The position numbers were made by a program, and so were the translations under genes. The notes under the pieces were generated by a model. It made no database searches and was not told the origin of the DNA. It saw only the letters and a program-made list of their open reading frames with translations. Positions 7,602 to 14,755 of a DNA stretch of 41,424 bases are shown piece by piece; within the stretch, counting starts at the first letter, position 1, and each line of letters starts with the position of its first letter. This stretch comes from Spirochaetia bacterium. Lineage in GTDB: Bacteria; Spirochaetota; Leptospiria; Turneriellales; JAOUFE01. The stretch lies in NCBI GenBank assembly GCA_029857955.1, contig JAOUFY010000023.1, positions 1-41,424 on the forward strand. The letters run 5' to 3'.

Positions 7602-7907
7602 TTATTTGTTTTCTGCAGTGATGTGTGACGAAATGGGTAATATTCGATACGCGATGTAGGTATTTGAAGTGGCTGTGTTGCCGTATCGAACCAGATCAAA
7701 GCCGATTTTTTGTGAACGAAAATACATGCTGTCTTTTAAACGTCGATGAATGTCTTTGGTTACATGAATTTGAGCTTCAGAAATATCGTTGTACATTACC
7801 GGTACGATCAATTCATTTCTGTACGCAAATATATTGTCTTTTTCAATAGCTATGATCATTTTGATCTTATAGCCTGAGTATCCCGGTTCAAAATTTTCAC
7901 TTATCAT
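7602..7907 (-). CDS. Hypothetical protein of 101 residues
   Basis: A 101-residue open frame with no recognisable domain, signal peptide or membrane segment and no convincing Shine-Dalgarno. Its sequence is balanced in composition (MIIAIEKDNIFAYRNELIVPVMY near the start) and looks more protein-like than the overlapping frame on the other strand. It is 37 bases from the end of the convergent glycosyltransferase-like gene. Whether it is expressed is uncertain. Confidence 0.35.
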   Translation of the reverse strand: MISENFEPGYSGYKIKMIIAIEKDNIFAYRNELIVPVMYNDISEAQIHVTKDIHRRLKDSMYFRSQKIGFDLVRYGNTATSNTYIAYRILPISSHITAENK

Positions 7908-8049
7908 GTTTTAGTAAAAATTCTTAATGATTTTTTGAAAAATGTCGATGATAATTGATTAAATCATGACCATTCTCATTTAGAACTTCTTATACATTAT
8001 CGCTCATTGTATGGTCTAATCTTGAAGTTATCGCGTTAAATTTTTATTA

Positions 8050-8841
8050 TTAAATGCTTAGTTCCATGCCGTCATAGGCAGGTCGGATATGTTGCGGAAG
8101 CTCATTTTCAAGTTCTTTGTGGAATTTACCGTCGGCAAGATGAGTTATGGCGCCTTTTTTAGCTCTGTATTTGTTGATTAAATCAACCGCTTCAAAAATC
8201 GACAAATGATTGGGGTGCGGTTTGGGAAGCGGGGCACCTATGATCATTAAATCGAGATCGTATAGAAAATCAGTATACTCAGTAAAAACTTCTCTAAAAT
8301 CAGTCAGGTAGGCAAATTTTTTATCGAAAACATAACCAATGGAATGAAATGATTTATTTTTAATGTGCATGAGTTTAACTGGTTGTATTAAAGTTTCTCC
8401 AACATAAAAACTGGCGAACAGTCCATTTTCATTTTCAGGTAAAAGATTAAAGTTAATTTTAGGTTTTCCAAAATAATCCTCTTCTCTGTAAAAATATTGA
8501 TAACGACCAATGATTTCACGATGAGTAAAGTCATCACTAAAGCATGTGATTCCTTTATCGTTTTTAAAGCATAGCGGGCGTAAATCATCAAGACCGCCAA
8601 CATGATCATAATGCGAATGGGTAAGTAAAACATGGGAGACATCGTCAATCTGGTTGTTTAAAAGCTGTAGTCGAAAGTCAGGGCCGGTATCAATAATGAT
8701 GGGTAATTTTCCATCGATAAACAAAGAAGCTCTCAAGCGTGTATCTTTAGGGTCTTTCGAATGATTTACCGGAGTATGTTTACCCAGTATTGGAACACCC
8801 GTTGACGTGCCGCTTCCAAGAACAATGATTTTTATGCTCAT
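8050..8841 (-). CDS. MBL-fold metal-dependent hydrolase, PhnP-like
   Basis: A 263-residue cytoplasmic metallo-beta-lactamase-fold hydrolase. It opens with V-L-G-S-G-T-S-T-G-V-P, typical of the PhnP/RNase Z-like branch. The metal ligands are in T-H-S-H-Y-D-H (H75, H77, D79, H80), with further ligands likely in LTDFRE and ITHLADG. PhnP relatives hydrolyse cyclic phosphodiesters; substrate assignment here is only by resemblance. Its ATG overlaps the upstream DsbA-like gene's stop by four bases (ATGA) with GGAG just before it, so the two are translated together. Confidence 0.85.
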   Translation of the reverse strand: MSIKIIVLGSGTSTGVPILGKHTPVNHSKDPKDTRLRASLFIDGKLPIIIDTGPDFRLQLLNNQIDDVSHVLLTHSHYDHVGGLDDLRPLCFKNDKGITCFSDDFTHREIIGRYQYFYREEDYFGKPKINFNLLPENENGLFASFYVGETLIQPVKLMHIKNKSFHSIGYVFDKKFAYLTDFREVFTEYTDFLYDLDLMIIGAPLPKPHPNHLSIFEAVDLINKYRAKKGAITHLADGKFHKELENELPQHIRPAYDGMELSI

Positions 8842-9872
8842 AATTCTCCGTCAATGATCTCCTCAAGTTCATTTAATTCAAGAAGCCCCGGATAATATTT
8901 TCCATTGATGAACATCGTTGGAGTGCCGGAAATACCAAGGTTTTTACCGTATTGTGTGTTATCTTGAACTTGATTTTTTATTTTATCATCATCGTCATTA
9001 AGGCAGGTTTGAAATGTCTTTTTATTATAGTGAAGAGATTCTGCCAAATTTATTATATTATTTTTATCAAATACAGGCGCGTTTTGAAATAACAGTTGCT
9101 GAAAATTAAAATAATATTCATTGCTGTTTTTTAAATTATTTTTTAAATTACCTTGTTCTGCGGCACAATGAGCGGCAATATGAGCAAGCATCGCATTTTT
9201 ATGAAACTCTAAAGGAAAATCAATAAAAACCCATTTTATTTTATCGCCGTATTTCATTTTAATTTTTTGAATATCAACCTGCATTTTTTTACAATACGGA
9301 CATTCAAAATCAGAAAATTCAACAATGGTTACTTTTGCATTTGATTTTCCCCAGTAAGGTTTATTGTCAGTATTGATTTGAACCACAGGAGGTTCCGGAC
9401 GATTGAAGTTTAGTTTAACATTGTATTTTTTAAACAGTGATAACGTGTATTGATTTTCAATTTCAAATTTAAGCTGTTGATCGATATCTGTTGATTCATT
9501 TTCACTTTCCATGATACTGTCTGATTTTGCATATTTATTGTAGTAATTTTTAATATGTTTTGAAGATTCACTGTCATAGTTTTTATCGATAAAATCAATG
9601 ATCAATTGATTCCATTTTTTACCGCTAGACTTTTCTTCCAGAGAAATGAGTTTAACTTTTAATAAATTTAACAATATTTGCTGTTTTAAACCTGCTTCCT
9701 GCATTTTAAACTCATACAGTGCAATCGCGCCTGCCTGTAAAACATCAGACTCTTCAATTTGCCCTCCCCTAAATTTAGCCATCGTTTCCGGGTAAACTGG
9801 ATTTATGAGGCTTACAAAAAGTACAATCAAAACAGTAAATATGTTTAACGTTTTATTCATATGAACAGACAT
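8838..9872 (-). CDS. Exported DsbA-family thiol-disulfide protein with N-terminal helical domain
   Basis: A 344-residue periplasmic protein. An N-terminal signal (to about residue 30) is followed by a Lys/Glu-rich helical region (about 35-155). The C-terminal thioredoxin_4/DsbA-like domain (about 172-344) has active site E-C-P-Y-C (C191, C194) and cis-Pro loop G-T-P-T-M-F-I-N-G. Such proteins oxidise or isomerise disulfides in the periplasm; membrane-protein partner genes such as dsbB or vkor are not nearby. Start choice between 9872 and the ATG at 9860 is open, since neither has a strong Shine-Dalgarno. It is coupled to the MBL hydrolase downstream. Confidence 0.85.
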   Translation of the reverse strand: MSVHMNKTLNIFTVLIVLFVSLINPVYPETMAKFRGGQIEESDVLQAGAIALYEFKMQEAGLKQQILLNLLKVKLISLEEKSSGKKWNQLIIDFIDKNYDSESSKHIKNYYNKYAKSDSIMESENESTDIDQQLKFEIENQYTLSLFKKYNVKLNFNRPEPPVVQINTDNKPYWGKSNAKVTIVEFSDFECPYCKKMQVDIQKIKMKYGDKIKWVFIDFPLEFHKNAMLAHIAAHCAAEQGNLKNNLKNSNEYYFNFQQLLFQNAPVFDKNNIINLAESLHYNKKTFQTCLNDDDDKIKNQVQDNTQYGKNLGISGTPTMFINGKYYPGLLELNELEEIIDGEL

Positions 9873-9964
9873 TTCTTTAATGGCGACTAATCTGACAAGA
9901 GTTTTGATTTTGGTATTTTACATTTAGATGTCAGTTATGTAAAAGTTGTCATCAGAATAATCTA

Positions 9965-9992
9965 TTGACTTATTAAATGGTTTTTGTATTTT
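9965..9992 (+). promoter_or_regulatory. Possible sigma70-type promoter before first CsgG-like gene
   Basis: TTGACT (9965-9970) is followed after 16 bases by TATTTT (9987-9992). Transcription would begin at or within a few bases of the ATG at 9998, giving a very short or absent leader. This closeness makes the call weak. Confidence 0.25.
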
Positions 9993-9997
9993 GAGCT

Positions 9998-11095
9998 ATG
10001 AAATATCGTTTTTCGGGAATATTTATATTTCTTTTTGCAGTATCATCTATTCGGTCTACTCCATACGATCAAGTGGCAGAAGAACTTTTATTTAAAATGA
10101 AATCATCGGATTTAAAAAAAGTTTTTACAGTAACGCCGTTTAAACTAACCGGTAAAAAAAACGGAATAGATGAAGAAGCGACGGCAACCATTTATAATTC
10201 TTTAAAAAAAATGAACATTGATATTGCTGAACGAAGTGATTTTCCCGACCTATTAAAAGAAATTGAGCTGAGTCAGCAAGGTGTCGGAAAAAAAGAAATG
10301 GACCTTGAAAATCTGTTAAATGCCTCGATTGCCATTGTCGGAACGGTTCATTATTCAGATGACGGTTCGAAAAAAATACATTTAAAAGCCATTGATTTAA
10401 AAACCTTTCTGGTGCTTTCGACTTCAGAAATTACCATCGAAGAAATTGAAAATAAATTTTTATTGAATTTGTTTATGGATGAAGTTCAGGCAAATAATTT
10501 TAATTCAATTGTTAATAAAATTCATTTTAGCTTTTTTATTGGTTCCGGGTGGCAGAGCAGTTTTGCGGCGCCGGTAAATACATTAGATACAGTTTATCTT
10601 ACCGGGCCGCCCTTATTATACTGGTTTCACTTTGGATATCCGGTTAATGATCAGTTGATTTTGTACCTCCATCTGGGTAACTCAAATGTGTTTAAACCTT
10701 ACATAGGGGCATCAAATGATATTTTACGAGATAGCGAGCGTCGTTTAAACAAAGTGACCATTACAATATTTGATGCAGGGGCAGGGCTCACATGGTATTT
10801 ACGTCCATCGCGATTTTTTCTCACTGCTTCCGTTGGAGACGCTTCTGCACTATATAAAAACACAAGTGAAAAAATTGATATTAACTTTGGATTTGGAGCC
10901 AATGCTGCCATCGGATATCGTCAAATAATCAGTCGATCATTTGCTTTTGGTTATATACTGGGATTTTATTACAGCCATTTGGAATTTTCCGATATAAGTA
11001 TTACCATTCCAACCACTCAAGGTTATGTTACTGACAATGCTTTTAATATAAATACTGTAACAGTGTACCTCGGAGCATTTGTTTCGTTAAATTAA
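9998..11095 (+). CDS. CsgG-like envelope protein with C-terminal beta-barrel
   Basis: A 365-residue exported protein. Residues 1-20 are a signal peptide. Residues about 40-165 have the CsgG-like pattern: a first strand FTVTPFKLTG, a helix, then M-N-I-D-I-A-E-R-S-D-F-P-D-L-L-K-E-I-E-L-S-Q-like text, followed by ASIAIVGTVHYSDD and a further strand. Residues about 175-365 are barrel-like, with strands rich in aromatic and small residues (FFIGSGWQ, GAGLTWYLRP, GYILGFYY) ending VYLGAFVSLN. CsgG proper forms the curli secretion pore; here the domain is joined to a barrel, a pattern I associate with spirochaete and Bacteroidota envelope proteins of unknown role. A second CsgG-like gene follows after 26 bases. 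Confidence 0.65.
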   Translation: MKYRFSGIFIFLFAVSSIRSTPYDQVAEELLFKMKSSDLKKVFTVTPFKLTGKKNGIDEEATATIYNSLKKMNIDIAERSDFPDLLKEIELSQQGVGKKEMDLENLLNASIAIVGTVHYSDDGSKKIHLKAIDLKTFLVLSTSEITIEEIENKFLLNLFMDEVQANNFNSIVNKIHFSFFIGSGWQSSFAAPVNTLDTVYLTGPPLLYWFHFGYPVNDQLILYLHLGNSNVFKPYIGASNDILRDSERRLNKVTITIFDAGAGLTWYLRPSRFFLTASVGDASALYKNTSEKIDINFGFGANAAIGYRQIISRSFAFGYILGFYYSHLEFSDISITIPTTQGYVTDNAFNINTVTVYLGAFVSLN

Positions 11096-11121
11096 TCAAA
11101 TATGAATTCAGGAGAGGTTAA

Positions 11122-12147
11122 ATGATGCGTTTGAAAAAAAAAATATTAAAAATTATAATTGTCTGTCACCCATTATTCATATCATTTCAGATTTTTTCAA
11201 TTGAAAATAAGGAAGCTTCAATACCCAAAGTGCTGATACTTGATTTTGTTGATATAAGTAATTCTCCTGATCACCAATACCTGAAAACTACTATTCCAGA
11301 ATCTTTTTCAGCATCGCTTAGCAGGTTCAATAAATTTCAAATATTAGATCGAAACATATGGCATCAAGAGGTTTCAAGGGGCAATTTTCTTGATAAAAAT
11401 GCTTTTGATCAAAAAACAGCCTTAAAAATAGCTAAAAAATATAATGTAGATATTGTTGTCATTGGTGGATTTGCGGCAAGTAAAGATCAGGTACAAGTTT
11501 TTACTAAAGCAATTGAGACATCTTCTGAAAAAAACATAGTTAATGATAAGGGTGAATTTTTAAATGTAAATATATTTTCCTCTATTTCAAAATTTACAGA
11601 TAAAATGGCATTCGAGGTGAGCTCTGTAAAAATATCTCAAATGATGAACGATGTACATTCCGATCAGGCAGAAAGCGATGTACGATCATTGATCGCAGCC
11701 GGTTTAATGGAAAACCGTACCACGATTTATAAAAAATCTGCATTTCTTTCTGATGATGAAAGGGGCTTCATTTATAATCATTATAGTAAAGAAGCAACGA
11801 CTGCTTTTGCACTAAACTGGTTCATTGGTTTCGGCCTTGGGTCATTTCTTCAGGGAGATAATTCTGGAGGACAGGTTGCGCTTTGGGGTGAACTTGGATC
11901 TGTAGGGCTTTTTATTGCAGGAATAGCAGCTATACATGGTGACACGGGAGTAGCTATCGGTTCAACAGGAATGTTAGCTTTTCTGGGGTTTAAATTATTT
12001 GAGATGTTTCGGCCATGGAGTTTTGCTGAAGTCTATAATAAGAAACTAGGCGAATCGCTTCGAGTCAGTGTGATTTTTGTTCCTTATATTAACCTTGCCC
12101 AAAACGGTGATTCAGTCTATGGCGTTGGAGTGACTGCAAGATTTTAA
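11122..12147 (+). CDS. CsgG-like N-terminal domain joined to P13-like membrane region
   Basis: A 341-residue exported protein with AGGAG before the start. A hydrophobic segment (residues 5-25) is the signal. Residues about 33-190 resemble the CsgG-like fold: KVLILDFVDIS, then ESFSASLSRFNKFQILDRN and VDIVVIGGFAAS. Residues about 230-341 read FALNWFIGFGLGSFLQGDN, then repeated Gly/Ala-rich hydrophobic segments, resembling the C-terminal membrane part of spirochaetal P13-family porins. This resemblance is from memory. It probably forms an operon with the CsgG-barrel gene 26 bases upstream, and a strong hairpin follows the stop. Confidence 0.6.
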   Translation: MMRLKKKILKIIIVCHPLFISFQIFSIENKEASIPKVLILDFVDISNSPDHQYLKTTIPESFSASLSRFNKFQILDRNIWHQEVSRGNFLDKNAFDQKTALKIAKKYNVDIVVIGGFAASKDQVQVFTKAIETSSEKNIVNDKGEFLNVNIFSSISKFTDKMAFEVSSVKISQMMNDVHSDQAESDVRSLIAAGLMENRTTIYKKSAFLSDDERGFIYNHYSKEATTAFALNWFIGFGLGSFLQGDNSGGQVALWGELGSVGLFIAGIAAIHGDTGVAIGSTGMLAFLGFKLFEMFRPWSFAEVYNKKLGESLRVSVIFVPYINLAQNGDSVYGVGVTARF

Positions 12148-12160
12148 GAAATATCATGGA

Positions 12161-12180
12161 AGGGGAAAAGCCTTTCCCCT
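12161..12180. terminator. Hairpin after CsgG-like operon
   Basis: AGGGGAAA and TTTCCCCT form a perfect 8-bp stem with the loop AGCC, 13 bases after the stop at 12147. On the + strand it is followed by AACGGTG, not a U tract, so it is not a canonical intrinsic terminator. Position and stability still favour termination or 3'-end protection. Confidence 0.45.
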
Positions 12181-12256
12181 AACGGTGTTATCTAAAAAAT
12201 AATAAATCTGTTCAAAAGCAGACGGTCGTTGCGGTATTTTTTAGACAACCCCGTTA
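12180..12256. mobile_element. MITE-like inverted-repeat element A
   Basis: A 77-base element with terminal inverted repeats of 21 bases matching at 19 positions: arm one 12180-12200, arm two 12236-12256. On the - strand arm two begins TAACGGGGTTGTCTAAAAAA. No coding frame fits inside. The end sequence GGGGTTGTCTAA recurs at 12687-12698, the left end of element B, so the two may belong to one non-autonomous family. No target-site duplication is evident. Confidence 0.5.
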
Positions 12257-12468
12257 CCCCATACAAATTTATCTGAAAAACAACTTGATTTAATATAGTA
12301 AACGGCATTTATTTAGAAAATAAGTCCTTATTTATAGCTTTAAAGCCGTTAATTTCATGCGATTACTTAATAAAAGAATTAAAATTTCATATTTTAAAGA
12401 TCCTGCCCGTTTTGCTGCTTGACGGCATGTCAAAGAAAATCGAAATCTCCCCCTGTTAATAAAGAGAT
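12257..12468. other. Non-coding gap before tRNA-Ser with small hairpins
   Basis: No gene is supported. AACGGC (12301-12306) pairs with GCCGTT (12345-12350), enclosing a smaller hairpin AAATAAG/CTTATTT (12318-12333). TTGAC/GTCAA (12419-12433) forms another short hairpin 35 bases before the tRNA-Ser gene. The tRNA promoter must lie here but I see no clear -35/-10 pair. Confidence 0.5.
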
Positions 12469-12553
12469 GGAGGAGTGGTCGAGTGGTCTAAGGCGACGGT
12501 CTTGAAAACCGTAGACCTGAAAGGGTCCGTGGGTTCGAATCCTACCTCCTCCG
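12469..12553 (+). tRNA. tRNA-Ser (UGA)
   Basis: An 85-base class II tRNA. The acceptor stem GGAGGAG pairs with CTCCTCC and G follows as discriminator; CCA is not encoded. The anticodon stem ACGGT/ACCGT encloses loop CTTGAAA, giving anticodon UGA. The long variable arm typical of serine tRNAs and a GGGTTCGAATCC T-arm are present. Confidence 0.95.
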
Positions 12554-12635
12554 AATCTTCTTTTTCAAGTTTAAAAGAAGATATTTAACTGATATACAGG
12601 TATCAGATTGTATCTTGAGAATCTAGGTAATGGTG

Positions 12636-13043
12636 AATGACTGCGAAAGCCGCCACATACGCTTAGAAATTTGTAAATGGAGAGGTGGGGTTGTCTAATA
12701 GGTCAAAATTTGAACCGCGAAGACGCAAAGAACGCAAAGGAATTAAAGAAAATGATAAGAAAAATCCCTTTATTTCTTTACTTCGCGCCTTTGCGGTGAG
12801 ACTTTTTAGACAGCCGCACGTACCCTTTTAAAATAGATTAAATGGAGAGGTGAATGACAGCGAAAGCTGCCAGGCACGTACCCTTAGAAATTAATAAATG
12901 GAGAGGTGCCTGATACAAAGTGCAGGCTACTCGACATAAAATGGAGATGTGACTGAAAGCGGCAGCTTCCAGGCACGTACCCTTTTAAAATAGATTAAAT
13001 GGAGAGGTGCCTGATACAAAGTGCAGGCTACTCGACATAAAAT
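12636..13043. repeat. Alternating repeat array containing tRNA-Ser 5' ends
   Basis: Units begin with GGAGAGGTG, the first bases of the tRNA-Ser(GCU) gene that follows at 13044. A short unit of exactly 43 bases occurs at 12900-12942 and 13001-13043; it begins GGAGAGGTGCCTGA, 14 bases identical to the tRNA, and ends CATAAAAT, the tRNA's own upstream flank. A longer unit (12844-12899, 56 bases; 12943-13000, 58 bases) carries a hairpin CAGC-GAAA-GCTG, or a degenerate form, then AGGCACGTACCC and an AT-rich tail. The 36 bases 12817-12852 and 12974-13009 are also the same. Degenerate long units lie at 12636-12678 and 12679-12843; the latter holds element B. Confidence 0.8.
12687..12815. mobile_element. 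MITE-like inverted-repeat element B inside the tRNA-Ser repeat array
   Basis: About 129 bases with imperfect terminal inverted repeats: GGGGTTGTCTAATAGGTC at the left (12687-12704) and, on the - strand from the right, GCGGCTGTCTAAAAAGTC. An inner inverted repeat pairs CCGCGAAGACGCAAAGAACG with CTTCGCGCCTTTGCGGTG, a sequence type I recognise from intergenic repeats of many unrelated bacteria. No coding frame fits. It sits just after a GGAGAGGTG unit start and before GCACGTACCC, replacing the middle of one long repeat unit. Confidence 0.5.
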
Positions 13044-13130
13044 GGAGAGGTGCCTGAGAGGCCGAAAGGAACGGTTTGCTAAACCGTCGTCCGGGAAACT
13101 GGACCGAGGGTTCGAATCCCTCCCTCTCCG
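13044..13130 (+). tRNA. tRNA-Ser (GCU)
   Basis: An 87-base class II tRNA. GGAGAGG pairs with CCTCTCC, with G as discriminator and no encoded CCA. Anticodon stem ACGGT/ACCGT encloses TTGCTAA, giving GCU. The T-arm is GAGGGTTCGAATCCCTC. Its first 14 bases and upstream flank are duplicated in the array directly upstream. Confidence 0.95.
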
Positions 13131-13218
13131 AGAATTCAGCAGGCAAAGGTATTGCTGGGTTGGCCGGAGATAAGTGAATGTAATTTTTTTACAGAAGCTT
13201 TCTTTATTTATGTTATGC

Positions 13219-13291
13219 GCCCACATAGCTCAGTCGGTAGAGCATTTCCATGGTAAGGAAAAGGTCACCAGTTCGACTCTGGTTGTGGGCT
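13219..13291 (+). tRNA. tRNA-Thr (GGU)
   Basis: A 73-base class I tRNA. GCCCACA pairs with TGTGGGC, discriminator T. The anticodon stem TTTCC/GGAAA encloses ATGGTAA, giving GGU. It precedes tRNA-Trp by four bases, so both are probably cut from one transcript that also leads into secE. Confidence 0.93.
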
Positions 13292-13295
13292 ATAT

Positions 13296-13366
13296 AGGGC
13301 GGTAGTTCAACGGTAGAACGGCGGTCTCCAAAACCGCTAGTGATGGTTCGATTCCTTCCCGCCCTG
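13296..13366 (+). tRNA. tRNA-Trp (CCA)
   Basis: A 71-base tRNA. AGGGCGG pairs with CCGCCCT, discriminator G. The anticodon stem GCGGT/ACCGC encloses CTCCAAA, giving anticodon CCA. The secE gene begins 44 bases further on; a tRNA-Trp immediately before secE (often with rpmG between) is a common arrangement. Confidence 0.94.
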
Positions 13367-13410
13367 AATGTTATTTTCATTTATACTGATTTTTAAAAGG
13401 AACTAAAGAT

Positions 13411-13593
13411 ATGAATAAAATTGTAAAGTTTTTAAAAGAAGCTCAGATTGAATTAAAAAAAGTTAGCTGGCCTACATGGGAAGAAGTAAACCGGTCAACT
13501 ATTATAGTTTTTTTAACTGTGATATTATTTACACTTTTTATTTTTCTTGCAGACAAGGCAATAAATTTTATAGTTCAAAAGGCGCTCGGTTGA
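13411..13593 (+). CDS. secE: Preprotein translocase subunit SecE
   Basis: A 60-residue, single-helix SecE that clamps SecY in the inner-membrane Sec translocon. It has the family motif K-K-V-S-W-P-T-W-E-E-V (about 19-29) on the cytoplasmic face and one membrane helix (about 33-53). AAGGA precedes the ATG. It is the short form found outside enterobacteria. nusG begins one base after its stop region, in the classic secE-nusG pairing. Confidence 0.96.
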   Translation: MNKIVKFLKEAQIELKKVSWPTWEEVNRSTIIVFLTVILFTLFIFLADKAINFIVQKALG

Positions 13594-13594
13594 T

Positions 13595-14140
13595 ATGTCA
13601 ATGAAATGGTATGTATTGCATACCCTGTCTTCTCATGAAGGCAAGGTTAAAAAAATTATAGAAACCCAGAAGTTAAAGTGGTCTGACGGGGTAAATATCG
13701 GGCAGATAAAAATTCCCACACTGGACATGGCTGAATTGTATCACGGTAAAAAGCGAATTGTTAAAAAGAAGTTTATGCCTGGCTATGTTTTTATTGAACT
13801 TGATTTAACCGATGATCTTTTATATAAAATCAGAAATGTGGTTGGTGTAATGGGTTTTGTCGGAACAGATGCAAAACCACAAGTATTGACGGAAGAAGAA
13901 ATTCAGAGTCTTTTTGCTGAAATGGGAGATGCGGTATCAAATGCAAGCGAAGAAAAGGTTGCTCCACGAATATTATTTGCACAAGGTGAAACTGTAAAGA
14001 TCATTGATGGTCCTTTCGCTAATTTTCAAGGAATCATCGATGAAGTAAATGTAGAAAAAGGTAAATTGCGTGTTCGTGTAGAGATCTTTGGCCGTTCGAC
14101 CCCGGTTGAACTTGACTATTTGCAGGTCGGAAAAATTTAA
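13595..14140 (+). CDS. nusG: Transcription termination/antitermination protein NusG
   Basis: A 181-residue NusG that binds the RNA polymerase clamp and links it to Rho or to the ribosome. The N-terminal NGN domain starts KWYVLHTLSSHEGKVKK and has MPGYVFIELDL. The C-terminal KOW domain has G-E-T-V-K-I-I-D-G-P-F-A-N-F-Q-G. An alternative start is the ATG two codons later. It follows secE directly. Confidence 0.97.
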   Translation: MSMKWYVLHTLSSHEGKVKKIIETQKLKWSDGVNIGQIKIPTLDMAELYHGKKRIVKKKFMPGYVFIELDLTDDLLYKIRNVVGVMGFVGTDAKPQVLTEEEIQSLFAEMGDAVSNASEEKVAPRILFAQGETVKIIDGPFANFQGIIDEVNVEKGKLRVRVEIFGRSTPVELDYLQVGKI

Positions 14141-14173
14141 TTCTTTAATGATACAACATTATTTAAAAGGCAA

Positions 14174-14202
14174 TTGACAACTTTTAGTTAATATTTTGAA
14201 AT
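14174..14202 (+). promoter_or_regulatory. Possible promoter in nusG-rplK gap
   Basis: TTGACA (14174-14179) is followed after 17 bases by TGAAAT (14197-14202), a ten-of-twelve match to the sigma70 consensus. A promoter before rplK is expected from other bacteria. The start of transcription would leave a leader of roughly 110 bases. Confidence 0.4.
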
Positions 14203-14317
14203 CATTGGTAAATATTTAACAATTTAACAGGTTACTTTTAAAAAATTGTTGCCGGGACATCTTAAAATCAGGATACGGATTTAATAAATTTCGGAATAAA
14301 ATCGCAGGGAAACTTTA

Positions 14318-14743
14318 ATGGGTGCAAAAAAAATCGTTACACAAATAAAATTACAAATACCTGCCGGTAAAGCAAATCCGGCGCCTCCGGTTGGTACCGC
14401 TCTTGGTCCCCATGGCGTTAACATTATGGAGTTTTGTAAGTCGTTTAATGCGAAAACACAGGCACAGGCCGGCAGCTTGATTCCTGTTGTTTTAACGGTG
14501 TATAGCGACAGATCGTTCACGTTTTTTACAAAAGTACCTCCAGTTAGTGATTTAATTAAGAAAACAATCAGTCTTGAAAAGGGATCACCGGTCCCTAATA
14601 AACAAAAAGTTGGAAAATTAACTCAGGATCAACTTGAGAAAATTGCCAAGCAAAAATATCCGGATTTAAACGCAAATGATATTGAGGCCGCTAAAAAAAT
14701 CATAGCGGGTACTGCGCGATCTATGGGCGTTACTATTTCATAA
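14318..14743 (+). CDS. rplK: Ribosomal protein uL11
   Basis: A 141-residue L11, which binds 23S rRNA at the GTPase-associated centre. The N-terminus [24 protein letters not shown] is split here to its family hallmarks: [13 protein letters not shown] and LGPHGVN. It ends [17 protein letters not shown] precedes the ATG. rplA follows after 12 bases. Confidence 0.98.
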   Translation: MGAKKIVTQIKLQIPAGKANPAPPVGTALGPHGVNIMEFCKSFNAKTQAQAGSLIPVVLTVYSDRSFTFFTKVPPVSDLIKKTISLEKGSPVPNKQKVGKLTQDQLEKIAKQKYPDLNANDIEAAKKIIAGTARSMGVTIS

Positions 14744-14755
14744 TAAGAGTTAAAA

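Noticed and set aside
7625..7849. 74-residue + strand frame opposite the small hypothetical gene
   Set aside because: Cys/Trp-rich, low-quality composition and no start signal; the - strand frame is more plausible.
12636..13043. CRISPR array
   Set aside because: Repeats alternate between two types, differ in length and contain no variable spacers; they derive from tRNA-Ser and its flank, and no cas genes are present.
12927..13226. Open frame on the - strand across the tRNA-Ser(GCU) gene
   Set aside because: It lies antisense to the tRNA and repeat array and shows the SNPRSSFP-type text that such antisense frames give. No Shine-Dalgarno or domain.
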